17,957 nt of DNA, from positions 1-17,957 of the forward strand of contig JBBPZZ010000019.1 of assembly GCA_038198445.1 (NCBI GenBank), written 5' to 3'. Below the pieces are notes generated by a model, which saw only the letters and a list, made by a program, of their open reading frames with translations, was not told where the DNA came from and ran no database searches. The position numbers and the translations under genes were made by a program. The stretch's first letter is position 1. Each line of letters opens with the position of its first letter. Source of the DNA: JACDDK01 sp038198445 (GTDB lineage: Bacteria > Actinomycetota > Rubrobacteria > Rubrobacterales > Rubrobacteraceae). Positions 1-7,539 of this stretch are shown one piece after another.

Positions 1-1
1 C

Positions 2-127
2 GCCGCGGATCGGGCGCTGAGAGAGAAGTACGGCTGGCAGTACCGGGCGTTCAACCTGGTGATCCGGCTGCTCGGCAAGTCTTCGAACCACGGATTTCTG
101 GAGCTGCGGCCACTCCCGAAGAGTTAG
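2..127 (+). CDS. PPOX-class F420-dependent oxidoreductase-like protein, C-terminal end (partial)
   Basis: The reading frame is open from base 2 to a TAG at 125-127 and gives 41 residues; the start lies outside the window. The tail contains an ALREKYGWQYR segment, a hydrophobic helix and a closing LELRPLP strand. By eye this resembles the C-terminus of the PPOX/FMN-binding split-barrel proteins that use F420 in actinobacteria (Rv2061 type), which are small cytosolic redox proteins. The catalytic part is not visible, so no substrate can be given. It ends 8 bases before the stop of the opposing glycosyltransferase gene, and I see no terminator hairpin between them. It is probably unrelated to the glycan locus. 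The family call rests on a short segment. Confidence 0.55.
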   Translation, partial: AADRALREKYGWQYRAFNLVIRLLGKSSNHGFLELRPLPKS

Positions 128-135
128 GCCCTGGT

Positions 136-984
136 TCACCTACCTGAAAGACCCCTGGCGCACGAGACCGCCAGCTTCGCAAGAGCCCTCGCCGCGAGGC
201 CGGCGAGCACGGCCGCGCTGTAGATGTTCAGGGGACCGCGGGCGCCGTGCTTGCGATGGTAGAGGAAGGCGCTCTTGTGAAGGAGCCAGATCGCCTTCGG
301 CCTGCCGCGGCTGCTGCCGCCTGTCTGGTGGACGACCTTTACCTCCGGCGCGTAGTAGACGAGCCATCCGGCCTCTCTAGCCCTCCGGCAAAGGTCCGCG
401 TCCTCGAAGTACATAAAGAACCGCTCGTCGAACCCCTCGATCTCCTCCAACGCCTTCCGGCGGACGACCATGCACGCCCCGGAGACCCAATCGACCACCG
501 AACTGGCCTGCTCCGTGACGGCCGGAAACTGGCTCTTGACAAAGGAGCTGTTCGGGAAGAGCCGGGTCAGGAGCGAGGTGCGGCCCAGGAGCCCAGAGAC
601 CAGGCTGACTTCCCGCCGCGCCGAGAGCTGGAGGTTGCCATCCGGGTCCAGTATTCGCGGTCCCGCCATGCCGGCCCGCTGGTACTCCTCGAAGAACGTC
701 TCGATGCGCTCGAAGAAGTCTTCCTCGACGACCGTGTCCGGGTTTATCAAGACGACCAGGTCTCCGGTAGAGGCGGCGATGCCCTGGTTGCAGGCGCGTC
801 CGAACCCGGCGTTTCTGGCGTTCTGGATCAGACGAACGGCGGATGGAAGCTCCGGCGGCCCCAGCCTGTCGTTGTCCACCACGACGACCTCGAAGCTCTC
901 ATAGCCCGTCCGCCGCAGCGACTCGACGCACTGCAGCGTCAGCGGCCAAGAGGCGTAATTGACGATGACGACGGAGAATTTCAC
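136..984 (-). CDS. Glycosyltransferase family 2, WbbL-like (probable rhamnosyltransferase)
   Basis: This 282-residue GT-A fold enzyme should transfer a sugar from a nucleotide donor to a growing glycan on the cytoplasmic membrane face. Visible motifs are the N-terminal strand FSVVIVNYASW (residues 3-13), the DXD-like NPDT at 81-84, WVSGACMVVRR at 166-176 and the acceptor/base region FFMYFEDADLCRRA at 189-202, followed by VVHQTGGSS. This order matches WbbL-type rhamnosyltransferases; donor specificity is inferred. I chose the GTG at 984 because it overlaps the TGA of the upstream glycosyltransferase (GTGA) and the GT fold begins at once. The frame stays open to 1068, but those 28 extra residues look like readthrough of the neighbour's 3' end. 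It is the last gene of the minus-strand exporter operon. Confidence 0.85.
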   Translation of the reverse strand: MKFSVVIVNYASWPLTLQCVESLRRTGYESFEVVVVDNDRLGPPELPSAVRLIQNARNAGFGRACNQGIAASTGDLVVLINPDTVVEEDFFERIETFFEEYQRAGMAGPRILDPDGNLQLSARREVSLVSGLLGRTSLLTRLFPNSSFVKSQFPAVTEQASSVVDWVSGACMVVRRKALEEIEGFDERFFMYFEDADLCRRAREAGWLVYYAPEVKVVHQTGGSSRGRPKAIWLLHKSAFLYHRKHGARGPLNIYSAAVLAGLAARALAKLAVSCARGLSGR

Positions 985-2039
985 CGTTTGAAATGCGCCC
1001 GGACGTGATCCCGCAGACGACGCATGACGCTCGCAGTGGCCGCGAGGGATGATTCTCGGAGCAGCCACCGAACGTGAGCGTCCGAGACCGTTTTCTTTCC
1101 CTGGACTTTACGCCGCTTCTTTAGCGTGAGCGGTAGCTGGTCCCACGCTCCGGCCAACCCTTTCAGGTGCGGGCGCAACGTACCTGTCGCGGCGGCGGTG
1201 AGTAGGCGGGCGAGTTGTCCCAGGATGAAGAACGGTAGTACGTGCGGCGCCACGGAGAGAGGTAGGTTCTTCATCAGGAGGCTGAGGGAGTTGCGCGTGC
1301 CGAGCCGGGTCGCCGTGGCGCTGCGCTTGCCGCCTGTCGAGGCGCTGCCTACGTGGTAGACGACGGCGTCGGGGACGTAGAAGCACCTGTACCCCGCCAG
1401 TTGGGCGCGAAAGCTCAGGTCTCCATCCTCGCAGTAGGAGACGAAGTCTTCGTCGAAGTACCCGATCTCTTCGAAGAGCGAGCGCCGGTATAGCGCCGCC
1501 GCCGCGCACGCCCCGAAGACGTGGCCGGGCGTGTCGAATTGGCCACGGTCCCGCTCGCCGTGCCCGAGCCGGTAGGGGAGACCGCCCAGGCGCAGGGCGT
1601 CTCCGGCGCCGTCGAGCATCCGGCGGTCTTGGAAGTCCACGAGCTTGCTCGCGAACAGCGCCGCCTCCGGGTGAGCGTCGGCGGACCTGACAAGCGCAGC
1701 GAGCCACTCGGGGTCTTGCTCAGTATCGTTGTTCAGGAGCGCCACGTACTCCGCGGTTGATGCGCGCGCTCCCGCGTTCGCCGCCGAGCTGAAGCCCCGG
1801 TTCGCTCCCATGCGGAGTATGTTGACTTCAGGGAAGCTCCTCTCCACGAACTCTACCGAATCATCCGTGGAGCCATTGTCCACCAGGATGGTCTCGAAGT
1901 CCTCGAATGACTGGTCGCGGAGCGAGTTTAGACAGAGTTCCAGGAATTTCCTGCCGTTCCAGTTGGGAACGACGACGGTGAGGCGTTGAGGCACGGCTTC
2001 AGGCGGACTGACTGGACTTCTTCTGGTCCTGGGATACAT
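981..2039 (-). CDS. Glycosyltransferase family 2
   Basis: A 352-residue GT2 enzyme. The core begins with RLTVVVPNWNG (19-29), then ILVDNGSTDDS (51-61), the metal-binding segment LLNNDTEQD (101-109) and YFDEDFVSYCEDGDLSFR (194-211), with YHVGSAST near 228-235. It resembles the downstream GT2 in length and motif order, so the pair may add two successive residues of one repeat unit. The frame starts at an ATG at 2039, inside the 3' end of the ATPase gene (41-base overlap). A GTG at 1994, five bases past the ATPase stop and just before the GT fold, is an equally good start; neither has a strong Shine-Dalgarno site. The donor sugar cannot be read from the sequence. Confidence 0.85.
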   Translation of the reverse strand: MYPRTRRSPVSPPEAVPQRLTVVVPNWNGRKFLELCLNSLRDQSFEDFETILVDNGSTDDSVEFVERSFPEVNILRMGANRGFSSAANAGARASTAEYVALLNNDTEQDPEWLAALVRSADAHPEAALFASKLVDFQDRRMLDGAGDALRLGGLPYRLGHGERDRGQFDTPGHVFGACAAAALYRRSLFEEIGYFDEDFVSYCEDGDLSFRAQLAGYRCFYVPDAVVYHVGSASTGGKRSATATRLGTRNSLSLLMKNLPLSVAPHVLPFFILGQLARLLTAAATGTLRPHLKGLAGAWDQLPLTLKKRRKVQGKKTVSDAHVRWLLRESSLAATASVMRRLRDHVRAHFKR

Positions 2040-3336
2040 CCTGCTCGTGTACCTCGACCTCCGTCGGCAGGTGGACCAGGCCCCGCACGCCCCGGCCTTT
2101 CTCGGGACGGTCTATCCTGAATACCTCCGCTACGTCTATCCAATCCAGGAACAGGCCTTTCCCCGGCGGGGATATGTAGGCGGCCACGCTGTAATCTCCG
2201 GGTTTCAGCGGAAGAGGGAAAGCAAAGTCCACCACTATACGCTCGCCCTCTTCCCTCGCGCCGATGGGTGTGCTTTCTGAGTTGGTGCCGGTCGAAAAAA
2301 CGTCGAGGCCGTTTTTGTTGCGCAGGATGATAGATAGTGAACTGTTATCTACGTCCTTCATGTACTGGGCGTGTACCCGTACTATCACCCTGGAGTTTAC
2401 GTCTGTGACCTCGACCGGAAGGTGCTGCTCGTCCAGAATCTCCACGTTCTGTATCCGGGCTTCTCCCGTGCCGTGGCGGAACCGCCGGCGGGCGAGATCC
2501 GGATTCTCCGAGAATCCCGGCGTACCCTGGACGTCCTCCTCTTCTTCGTGCTCTATCATGTACTCTGTCTGCTGGTCTTCATCCGAAGATTGGACGTTCT
2601 TCTCCGCCTTGATGCTGGAGAGAAGAGCCTGGTAACGGTCCAGCGTCTCGCTGGTCTCGCCGGAGGCGATAAGTTTGCCTTTGTGAATAAGTATGGCCTT
2701 GTCGCAGAAACTCTTCACCATGCCCAGGCTGTGCGAGACGAACAAGATGGTAGTCCCCGCGTCCCGGAGTTCGCGCATCTTCTGCAAACCCATCTGTTTG
2801 AACACAGCGTCCCCGACGGCTAGGACTTCGTCCAGTACCAGCACATCCGGCTTTACGTTGACGGCCACGGCGAAGCCCAGCCGCGATCGCATGCCGCTGG
2901 AGTAGGTCTTGACCGGCTGGTCCATGAACTTGCCGATGTCCGCGAACTCTTCTATTTCCTTGAACCGCTCAAGCATCTCGTCGCGTTCGATGCCCAGGAG
3001 CAAGCCGTTCAGCATCGCATTGTCGCGGCCCGTGAACTCCGGGTTGAAGCCCGAACCCACCCCAAACAGCGCGACCATACGACCATTGACCTCGACCGTG
3101 CCGGTGGTCGGCTGCACGATACCGGAGATTATACTGAGCAGGGTACTCTTACCGGCGCCATTGCGGCCCAGAATCCCCAGTGTAGTTCCCGGCTCGACGT
3201 CGAAGCTCACGTCCTCAAGCGCCCAGAAGTCCTGGCTCTTCTGGATCTTGCCGAAGCTAACGAGCTCTTTCAGACGCTCCCTACCTGAAGCTATCTTGTA
3301 GCTTTTCCCAATCCCTCTAAGGGATATGATAGGCAT
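1999..3336 (-). CDS. ABC transporter ATP-binding protein, Wzt-like, with C-terminal substrate-recognition domain
   Basis: A 445-residue ATPase of a polysaccharide ABC exporter. The nucleotide-binding domain (about 1-235) has Walker A GRNGAGKST at 57-65, the signature YSSGM at 145-149, Walker B LVLDE at 166-170 and the switch histidine H202. The short signature and the extended first strand are typical of the Wzt/TagH/RfbE group. After a very acidic linker (about 245-272, with EHEEEED) comes a second domain (about 285-430) with alternating beta-strand sequence, in the position of the Wzt C-terminal beta-sandwich. In the E. coli O8/O9a systems that domain binds the finished chain. The ATG overlaps the permease stop (TGATG), so the two subunits are translationally coupled. 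The C-domain assignment rests on position and beta-rich pattern, not an alignment. Confidence 0.9.
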   Translation of the reverse strand: MPIISLRGIGKSYKIASGRERLKELVSFGKIQKSQDFWALEDVSFDVEPGTTLGILGRNGAGKSTLLSIISGIVQPTTGTVEVNGRMVALFGVGSGFNPEFTGRDNAMLNGLLLGIERDEMLERFKEIEEFADIGKFMDQPVKTYSSGMRSRLGFAVAVNVKPDVLVLDEVLAVGDAVFKQMGLQKMRELRDAGTTILFVSHSLGMVKSFCDKAILIHKGKLIASGETSETLDRYQALLSSIKAEKNVQSSDEDQQTEYMIEHEEEEDVQGTPGFSENPDLARRRFRHGTGEARIQNVEILDEQHLPVEVTDVNSRVIVRVHAQYMKDVDNSSLSIILRNKNGLDVFSTGTNSESTPIGAREEGERIVVDFAFPLPLKPGDYSVAAYISPPGKGLFLDWIDVAEVFRIDRPEKGRGVRGLVHLPTEVEVHEQDVSQDQKKSSQSA

Positions 3337-4178
3337 CAGAGCAAGTCCGCGAATCGCGATTTGAACCGGACGAACAGTGCGAAAGACACTATAAACAGCG
3401 CTCCGGAGAACAAGGAGAAGTACAGGGTCGCCAGCATACCGGGGATCTCGCCGTGGAGGATCAAATCCCGGTAAGTCCCCACCAGATATGCCAAAGGGTT
3501 GAGATCTATCAGGAAATGCAGGCGCTCTGGTATTTTGGATTCCGGCCAGAGGATCGGCGTAAGAAAGAACGATCCTCGCACGATAGGCCGGAAGATTTCA
3601 CTGATGTCCGGCACGTACGTGCCAACGAACGCCATGAAGTAGGCCAGACCCAGGATGAACAGGAACTGGGGTAGTATGAACAGCGGTAGCAACAACACCG
3701 TCCACTCCAGACGATGCTCCAGGATCCAGAGTACAACCATCAGCGCCCCAACTCCAAAGAACTTGTCCACTAGTGCCGTAACCGCCGTGGTGAAGGGCAA
3801 TAGTTCTAGCGGGAAGACCACCTTCTGCACAAGCCCCGAGCTACTTCTAATGCTGGTTGCTCCCTTGGTCAGCGATTCCGAGTAGGCGGTGAAAGGCAGC
3901 AGACCGCAGTAGAGATAGAGACCGAAGTTGAGGGTCTCGTCTCCCTCTACCACCCTGAACCTCAGACCAACCATCTCCGAAAAGACCAACGCCAGGAATG
4001 AGACCCAGATAAAGGGTCCCAGAATTATCCAGACAGAACCCAGTATAGACTTCTGGTAGCTGCGCATTAGCTGCCGATGTATGAAGTACCGCAGCAACCA
4101 CCGCTTGTGGTAGAAGTTAGCCAGGGCGCCCAAGACCATCCTGGCTTGACTCTCCGTTTTGGCGGTGTTCGTGTACAA
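3336..4178 (-). CDS. ABC-2 type polysaccharide export permease, Wzm/TagG-like
   Basis: A 280-residue integral membrane protein that should form the channel moving lipid-linked glycan across the cytoplasmic membrane with the adjoining ATPase. Family signs are the amphipathic N-terminus with YQKSILGSVW (41-50), the conserved NFGLYLYCGLLPF region (84-96), VFPLELLP (121-128), LTPILWP (206-212), LNPLAYLV (226-233) and the closing RFKSRFADLL. Hydrophobic spans lie near 50-70, 85-100, 138-156, 162-184, 200-211 and 248-271, about six as in Wzm. The start is a TTG at 4178 with an AAGGA Shine-Dalgarno at 4184-4188 and a 5-base spacer. It is the first gene of the operon; no convincing -35/-10 pair was found upstream. 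Confidence 0.92.
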   Translation of the reverse strand: MYTNTAKTESQARMVLGALANFYHKRWLLRYFIHRQLMRSYQKSILGSVWIILGPFIWVSFLALVFSEMVGLRFRVVEGDETLNFGLYLYCGLLPFTAYSESLTKGATSIRSSSGLVQKVVFPLELLPFTTAVTALVDKFFGVGALMVVLWILEHRLEWTVLLLPLFILPQFLFILGLAYFMAFVGTYVPDISEIFRPIVRGSFFLTPILWPESKIPERLHFLIDLNPLAYLVGTYRDLILHGEIPGMLATLYFSLFSGALFIVSFALFVRFKSRFADLL

Positions 4179-4183
4179 ATTCG

Positions 4184-4188
4184 TCCTT
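4184..4188 (-). promoter_or_regulatory. Ribosome binding site deciding a TTG start (permease)
   Basis: AAGGA on the minus strand, five bases before the TTG at 4176-4178. No ATG or GTG nearby has a comparable site; the next in-frame ATG is codon 14, already inside the conserved N-terminus. Confidence 0.6.
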
Positions 4189-4212
4189 CTTCTTGCCGCT
4201 GTCGGGTGGTAG

Positions 4213-4225
4213 TTTAGACTCTAAA
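4213..4225. repeat. 13-base palindrome upstream of the exporter operon
   Basis: TTTAGA-c-TCTAAA is a perfect inverted repeat around one central base, 35 bases upstream of the permease TTG. Its position would suit an operator or part of a promoter, but nothing shows that a protein binds here. Confidence 0.35.
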
Positions 4226-4350
4226 GGGGGCCGGCGTAAGCAACAGTAAGTCTACAACTACCCAAAGGCATCGCCAAGTCCACCAAAACAAACGCGGGCG
4301 AGAGCAGATGGGTTGACGCGAGTAGCGTCGGGGTACTCCGAATCTACAGC

Positions 4351-4379
4351 AGCTCCGCGCCCCTTTATTTCGGGGAGCT
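4351..4379. terminator. Hairpin downstream of the amidase gene, possible terminator
   Basis: AGCTCC (4351-4356) can pair with GGAGCT (4374-4379), with further C/G pairing inside the loop. It lies 17 bases past the amidase stop in the minus direction. On the minus strand no T-run follows it; on the plus strand TTTAAA follows, but no plus-strand gene ends here. It is therefore a weak terminator candidate. Confidence 0.3.
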
Positions 4380-4395
4380 TTAAACTTCGCTCGCT

Positions 4396-5352
4396 TCAAC
4401 TCACCTTTACGATCTTGATCGCATCAGCGATAATGTATCCTGTGCCGGAGGTCCTGCTCGATACTTTTATCCGGTAGGAGTCTCCACGGGCCAGGTTGTA
4501 CGTACCGAGAAGAACCCATTTGCCGCCGTTCTGTCGCTGGTTGACGGACCTCAGCTTCCAGCCGGACGTAGTCTTGATGCGGAACCACGTGCGGTTATTA
4601 TAGCCGGAATCGGCCGGCCAGCGGGCGTAGACCCTGTAGGATCCGTTCTTGGGAGTCTTGATCTTGAACCGAGCATTGTCCGAGAACGAAAGCGGTTTTT
4701 TGAGCACCCGATAATTTTTGCCATAGCGCTGGGAGCTGTAAGAACTAGAGATCCAGCGGCTAGAGGCCGAAAAACGTCCCGAGGTTCCGTTATCCACCGT
4801 CTGGGAGTAGGTAGCCGAGGCGGCCTGGGAACCCGCATAGTACTTGACGAGCCTGATGTACCTGTCCCAGTCCCAGTACCGGCCGGGATCGGTGTGGCAC
4901 CCAGAGCCTCCACCTGTCCCAGAGCATCCCGGCACCTGATAGTGTCCGATAACGTGCGTCCGGTCTATAGGTATTTTGTACTTCTTGCACAGATAGGCCG
5001 AGAGCCTCGCCGAAGACTTATACATCGCGTCGGTAAACCACTTCGAATTGTCGATGTAGCCCTCATGCTCGATGCCAATACTCGTCTGGTTGTAAGACCA
5101 GTAGCCGCAATGGTAGGCGATGTCCTTCTCCTGTACCGACTGGCCTATCTTCCCATCGGAGGAACGGACCGCATAGTGGGCGGAGACTCCGGCGCTGGGG
5201 TCCTTGAACCAGTTGATGGCGCTCGACCATGATCCTTGCGTCACGTGGATGACGATCTTATTTATGGCGTTGGAACTCGGCCGATTGGCCGATGTATAGT
5301 TGTTGGAAGACGCCCCGTACCACGTGGAGCGGGAGTAATCTGGGGTAGCCAT
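4396..5352 (-). CDS. N-acetylmuramoyl-L-alanine amidase (Amidase_2) with golvesin-like C-terminal domain
   Basis: A 318-residue zinc amidase that should cut the bond between muramic acid and the peptide stem. The Amidase_2 domain covers about 8-170: IVIHVTQG supplies H36, VIGHYQVPG supplies H137 and CHTDPG supplies D155 as probable zinc ligands. Also visible are SAHYAVRSSDG (58-68) and IGIEHEG (92-98). Residues about 185-318 start with VDN, contain RVYARWPA, NQRQNGGKWVLLGTY and end in IIADAIKIV, the pattern of golvesin/Xly-type carbohydrate-binding C-terminal domains. I chose the ATG at 5352 because GGAGGT lies 6 bases upstream and the ATG overlaps the preceding stop (TAATG); the open frame further upstream to 5556 is arginine-rich shadow. 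The protein has no signal peptide of its own. Confidence 0.9.
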   Translation of the reverse strand: MATPDYSRSTWYGASSNNYTSANRPSSNAINKIVIHVTQGSWSSAINWFKDPSAGVSAHYAVRSSDGKIGQSVQEKDIAYHCGYWSYNQTSIGIEHEGYIDNSKWFTDAMYKSSARLSAYLCKKYKIPIDRTHVIGHYQVPGCSGTGGGSGCHTDPGRYWDWDRYIRLVKYYAGSQAASATYSQTVDNGTSGRFSASSRWISSSYSSQRYGKNYRVLKKPLSFSDNARFKIKTPKNGSYRVYARWPADSGYNNRTWFRIKTTSGWKLRSVNQRQNGGKWVLLGTYNLARGDSYRIKVSSRTSGTGYIIADAIKIVKVS

Positions 5353-6005
5353 TAGAGCACCTCCCCGGCGGACGTCGTTCGAGATGTTGGGTCTTGCGGG
5401 GCCAAAGCGACCTTCTCGCCAGTGCTGATCTGCGCTTCCGCTCCGCTCTTCAGGGTGTCGAGGACTTGGTCCGCGTAGAGTTCGCCGCCACCGATGCCGG
5501 CCACGGCGTCGTAAGCCCGACCGTTGCCGCCGGAACCGTCTACGGCGCCGAACCATTCGCCTAACTCGAAAGGCTTCTCTCCCTGAGATTTAGCCAATAG
5601 AGCCGCTCCGCCTCTAATGTTGGACTCGCGATCGGTCTTCAATTTGTCTTCAGAGATACCGGTGAGGTTCGCGGCTGCGCCCAACGTGTCGGCGGTGGGA
5701 TTTCGAACAAGGGCCATGATGCCGTAGAGGCCCTTGCCGTCCGGGTCACCTTCCTCGTAACCGCTGGCACTTGGAGGGGGCATCTCCCAGCGAGTATTCA
5801 CGTAGCCCATCGCCAAGAGCAACTCGACGGGGACACTGTACTCTTTTGCCGCCGCCTCGAACTCCCGCTCCAGAGAATTACTAGCAGTCTGCGCTATTAC
5901 CCTTCCGGCTGTCCCTCCGAGTATCATGGCGCCCGCGAGACCCACCGCGCTGAGTCGAAGGAATTGTTTGCGGTCCAAATCTTCGCGTAAGCCTATAGGA
6001 TTCAT
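5352..6005 (-). CDS. Exported lytic-transglycosylase-like domain protein
   Basis: A 217-residue protein. Residues 11-39 (DRKQFLRLSAVGLAGAM...) form an N-terminal export signal with a Tat-like start, RK replacing the twin arginine, and a probable cleavage near IAQTA. Residues about 44-190 follow the layout of the lysozyme-like domain found in front of Amidase_2 in several actinomycete amidases: an EYSVPVELLLAMGY helix, KGLYGIMALVRNP (91-103), then NIRGGAALLAK (129-139) and WFGAVDGSGG (151-160). The position where I expect the catalytic glutamate (GYxET-like) reads GYVNTR, giving N70, so activity is doubtful. A G-rich site (GGGGGA) sits 2 bases before the ATG. It overlaps the amidase by one base; together the two match the usual single polypeptide. 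Confidence 0.75.
   Translation of the reverse strand: MNPIGLREDLDRKQFLRLSAVGLAGAMILGGTAGRVIAQTASNSLEREFEAAAKEYSVPVELLLAMGYVNTRWEMPPPSASGYEEGDPDGKGLYGIMALVRNPTADTLGAAANLTGISEDKLKTDRESNIRGGAALLAKSQGEKPFELGEWFGAVDGSGGNGRAYDAVAGIGGGELYADQVLDTLKSGAEAQISTGEKVALAPQDPTSRTTSAGEVL
5359..5364 (-). promoter_or_regulatory. Ribosome binding site for the amidase, inside the upstream gene
   Basis: A full GGAGGT on the minus strand, 6 bases before the amidase ATG. It is embedded in the last codons of the upstream gene and supports translational reinitiation at the TAATG junction. Confidence 0.75.
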
Positions 6006-6505
6006 GTTCCCCCTCTGCTTAGTGGTGGTACCAAAACCTTCGCGCTTCTCTGTGCCTCAAGTCTCGCCATGAGGTACTCTGACGCATGCTTCGAACGAGA
6101 TTGCGAAGACCACGGACGATGTCTCTAACTACGGCTCTCCCCTCCAAGAAGAGGCTAAAATTATATATCGAGTATATTATCGTACGCGCAGGATGAAAAC
6201 TTAAGTATTTTGCTGTGTGATCCAGAAAATTTGCTGATCTTCTTGAGGCCGTAGCTTTGTTGTTCCTTCCCGGGTGGGATGAAAGGCAACAACCAGGAGC
6301 AAGAAGTTTGCCCGCAGGAAGACAGAGAAGCACTGGTGCGAGAGCGTGTCAAAGACGGTGTCGGGTTAGGAAAATTCTATCGTAATGCTACTTCCTTCGG
6401 AACGGAATGCAGTAGAGAGTTTGGGAGCAACGAGCTGATACCACGATGGGTAGAGATCGATGAGAAGATCACCACTCCCTTCTCCGCGGGGTTCTACGCT
6501 TAGGC
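6006..6505. other. 500-base divergent intergenic region, AT-rich core
   Basis: This spacer separates the minus-strand wall-lysis pair from the plus-strand glycan run and should hold promoters for both. Bases about 6155-6240 are clearly AT-rich, including TATATAT-type stretches, but I found no convincing -35/-10 pair. GTTGTTCCTT (6259-6268) can pair with AAGG and AACAAC (6283-6293, one bulged base), a possible leader hairpin. An open frame at 6279-6503 (74 residues) has low third-position GC for this locus and no recognisable motif, so I do not call it a gene. Confidence 0.5.
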
Positions 6506-7480
6506 GTGGTTTTGCCGAAAACATCTGTTGTCATCCTGACCCGGAACGCCGGTCCTGGTTTCTTGGACTTGCTAGACCGGCTCGTCGCCCAGCAGACCAA
6601 CTTCCGTTTTGAGATAGTCGTTGTGGATTCGGGCTCCACGGACGGTACCGTGGAGCTTGCAGAGAGTTACGGTGCCACCGTGCATCGGACGAGCGTTGCG
6701 GAGTTCAACCACGGCGCGACCCGCAACCTCGGGGTCTCGCGCTCAAGAGGCGAGTACGTGGCACTGCTCGTTCAGGACGCCCTGCCGCTCGACGAGCAGT
6801 GGCTCCAGGCGATGGTAGAGAACTTCGAGCGGGAGCCACTGGTAGCCGGCGTCTACAGCCGCCAGATGCCACGCCCTGAGAATAGTCCACTGGCCCGTGT
6901 CCTGGTGGAGAGCTGGCCCACCGCGTCGCCAGAGCGCAGGGAGCAGTTCGCAGACAGCCCGGAACTATACCGGAAGATGCTACCGGAGGAGCGCCGGACC
7001 CTAGCTGCTTTCGACAACGTAAGTTCTTGCCTTCGCCGTTCAGTGTGGGAAGATATACCCTTCGATCACACTCGCTTCGGAGAAGACCTGCGGTGGGGCA
7101 AGAGGATAACGGAGGCAGGATACAAGATCGTTTACGAGCCGCGCTCCACCGTGCTGCACGCGCACGAGCGAGGGACGGTCTACGATCTGCGGCGCTACTA
7201 CGTGGACGCCCGGCTCCTGCTGGAACTCTTCGGAATCGCCTCGACCCCGAACTCACTCTCTCTACTCCTGAACGTTCTTCGTTCGTCGGTCTATCTGTAT
7301 CGTCGCCTGCGCCAGGACCGGGAGACCATGGCGTCCGCGCCGCGTGTCGCTCTGCTCGCCGCCCGGCACGCTTTCTTCGGACAAGTGGGAGCATACCTCG
7401 GTAGCAAAGAGCGTCGCTTAGCTTGGGCCGGTCCGCGTCTCTCCGCTATGTTAGAGCGCGTCCTGAGCGGGGGAGTTTAG
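6506..7480 (+). CDS. Glycosyltransferase family 2, rhamnosyltransferase-like
   Basis: A 324-residue GT2 protein. It starts TSVVILTRNAGPG (6-18), followed by IVVVDSGSTDGT (37-48), FNHGATRNLG (67-76), the donor-metal segment LLVQDALPLD (87-96) and FGEDLRWGKR (191-200). The use of QDA instead of a classical DXD, together with the FNHG..RN motif, is what I associate with bacterial GT2 rhamnosyltransferases. Two genes downstream is rfbD, which makes the likely donor dTDP-L-rhamnose. The C-terminal part (about 230-324) is helical and basic, suggesting membrane association. The start is GTG at 6506 without a clear Shine-Dalgarno site; TTG at 6512 is an alternative. It is first in the plus-strand series. 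Confidence 0.85.
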   Translation: MVLPKTSVVILTRNAGPGFLDLLDRLVAQQTNFRFEIVVVDSGSTDGTVELAESYGATVHRTSVAEFNHGATRNLGVSRSRGEYVALLVQDALPLDEQWLQAMVENFEREPLVAGVYSRQMPRPENSPLARVLVESWPTASPERREQFADSPELYRKMLPEERRTLAAFDNVSSCLRRSVWEDIPFDHTRFGEDLRWGKRITEAGYKIVYEPRSTVLHAHERGTVYDLRRYYVDARLLLELFGIASTPNSLSLLLNVLRSSVYLYRRLRQDRETMASAPRVALLAARHAFFGQVGAYLGSKERRLAWAGPRLSAMLERVLSGGV

Positions 7481-7492
7481 ATCCCGTATAAT
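7463..7492 (+). promoter_or_regulatory. Possible promoter before the GT4 gene
   Basis: A perfect TATAAT lies at 7487-7492. The -35 element at 18-base spacing is only CTGAGC (7463-7468), a poor match. Transcription would begin about 7499, leaving a leader of about 40 bases before the ATG at 7540. It overlaps the end of the upstream GT2 gene. Confidence 0.4.
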
Positions 7493-7539
7493 CCGTGGCG
7501 TATGCTGGCAGGCTTCCCCTCTATCTATACGCCCCGACG

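Noticed and set aside
985..1068. 28-residue N-terminal extension of the first GT2 enzyme
   Set aside because: It lies wholly within the upstream gene in another frame and precedes the normal start of the fold; the GTGA overlap is the better start.
5353..5556. Upstream extension of the amidase frame
   Set aside because: The extra 68 residues are arginine-rich out-of-frame sequence of the upstream gene; GGAGGT before the ATG at 5352 fixes the start.
6279..6503. 74-codon open frame on the plus strand just before the GT2 gene
   Set aside because: Third-position GC is near 50 percent, well below neighbouring genes, there is no properly spaced Shine-Dalgarno site and no recognisable motif.
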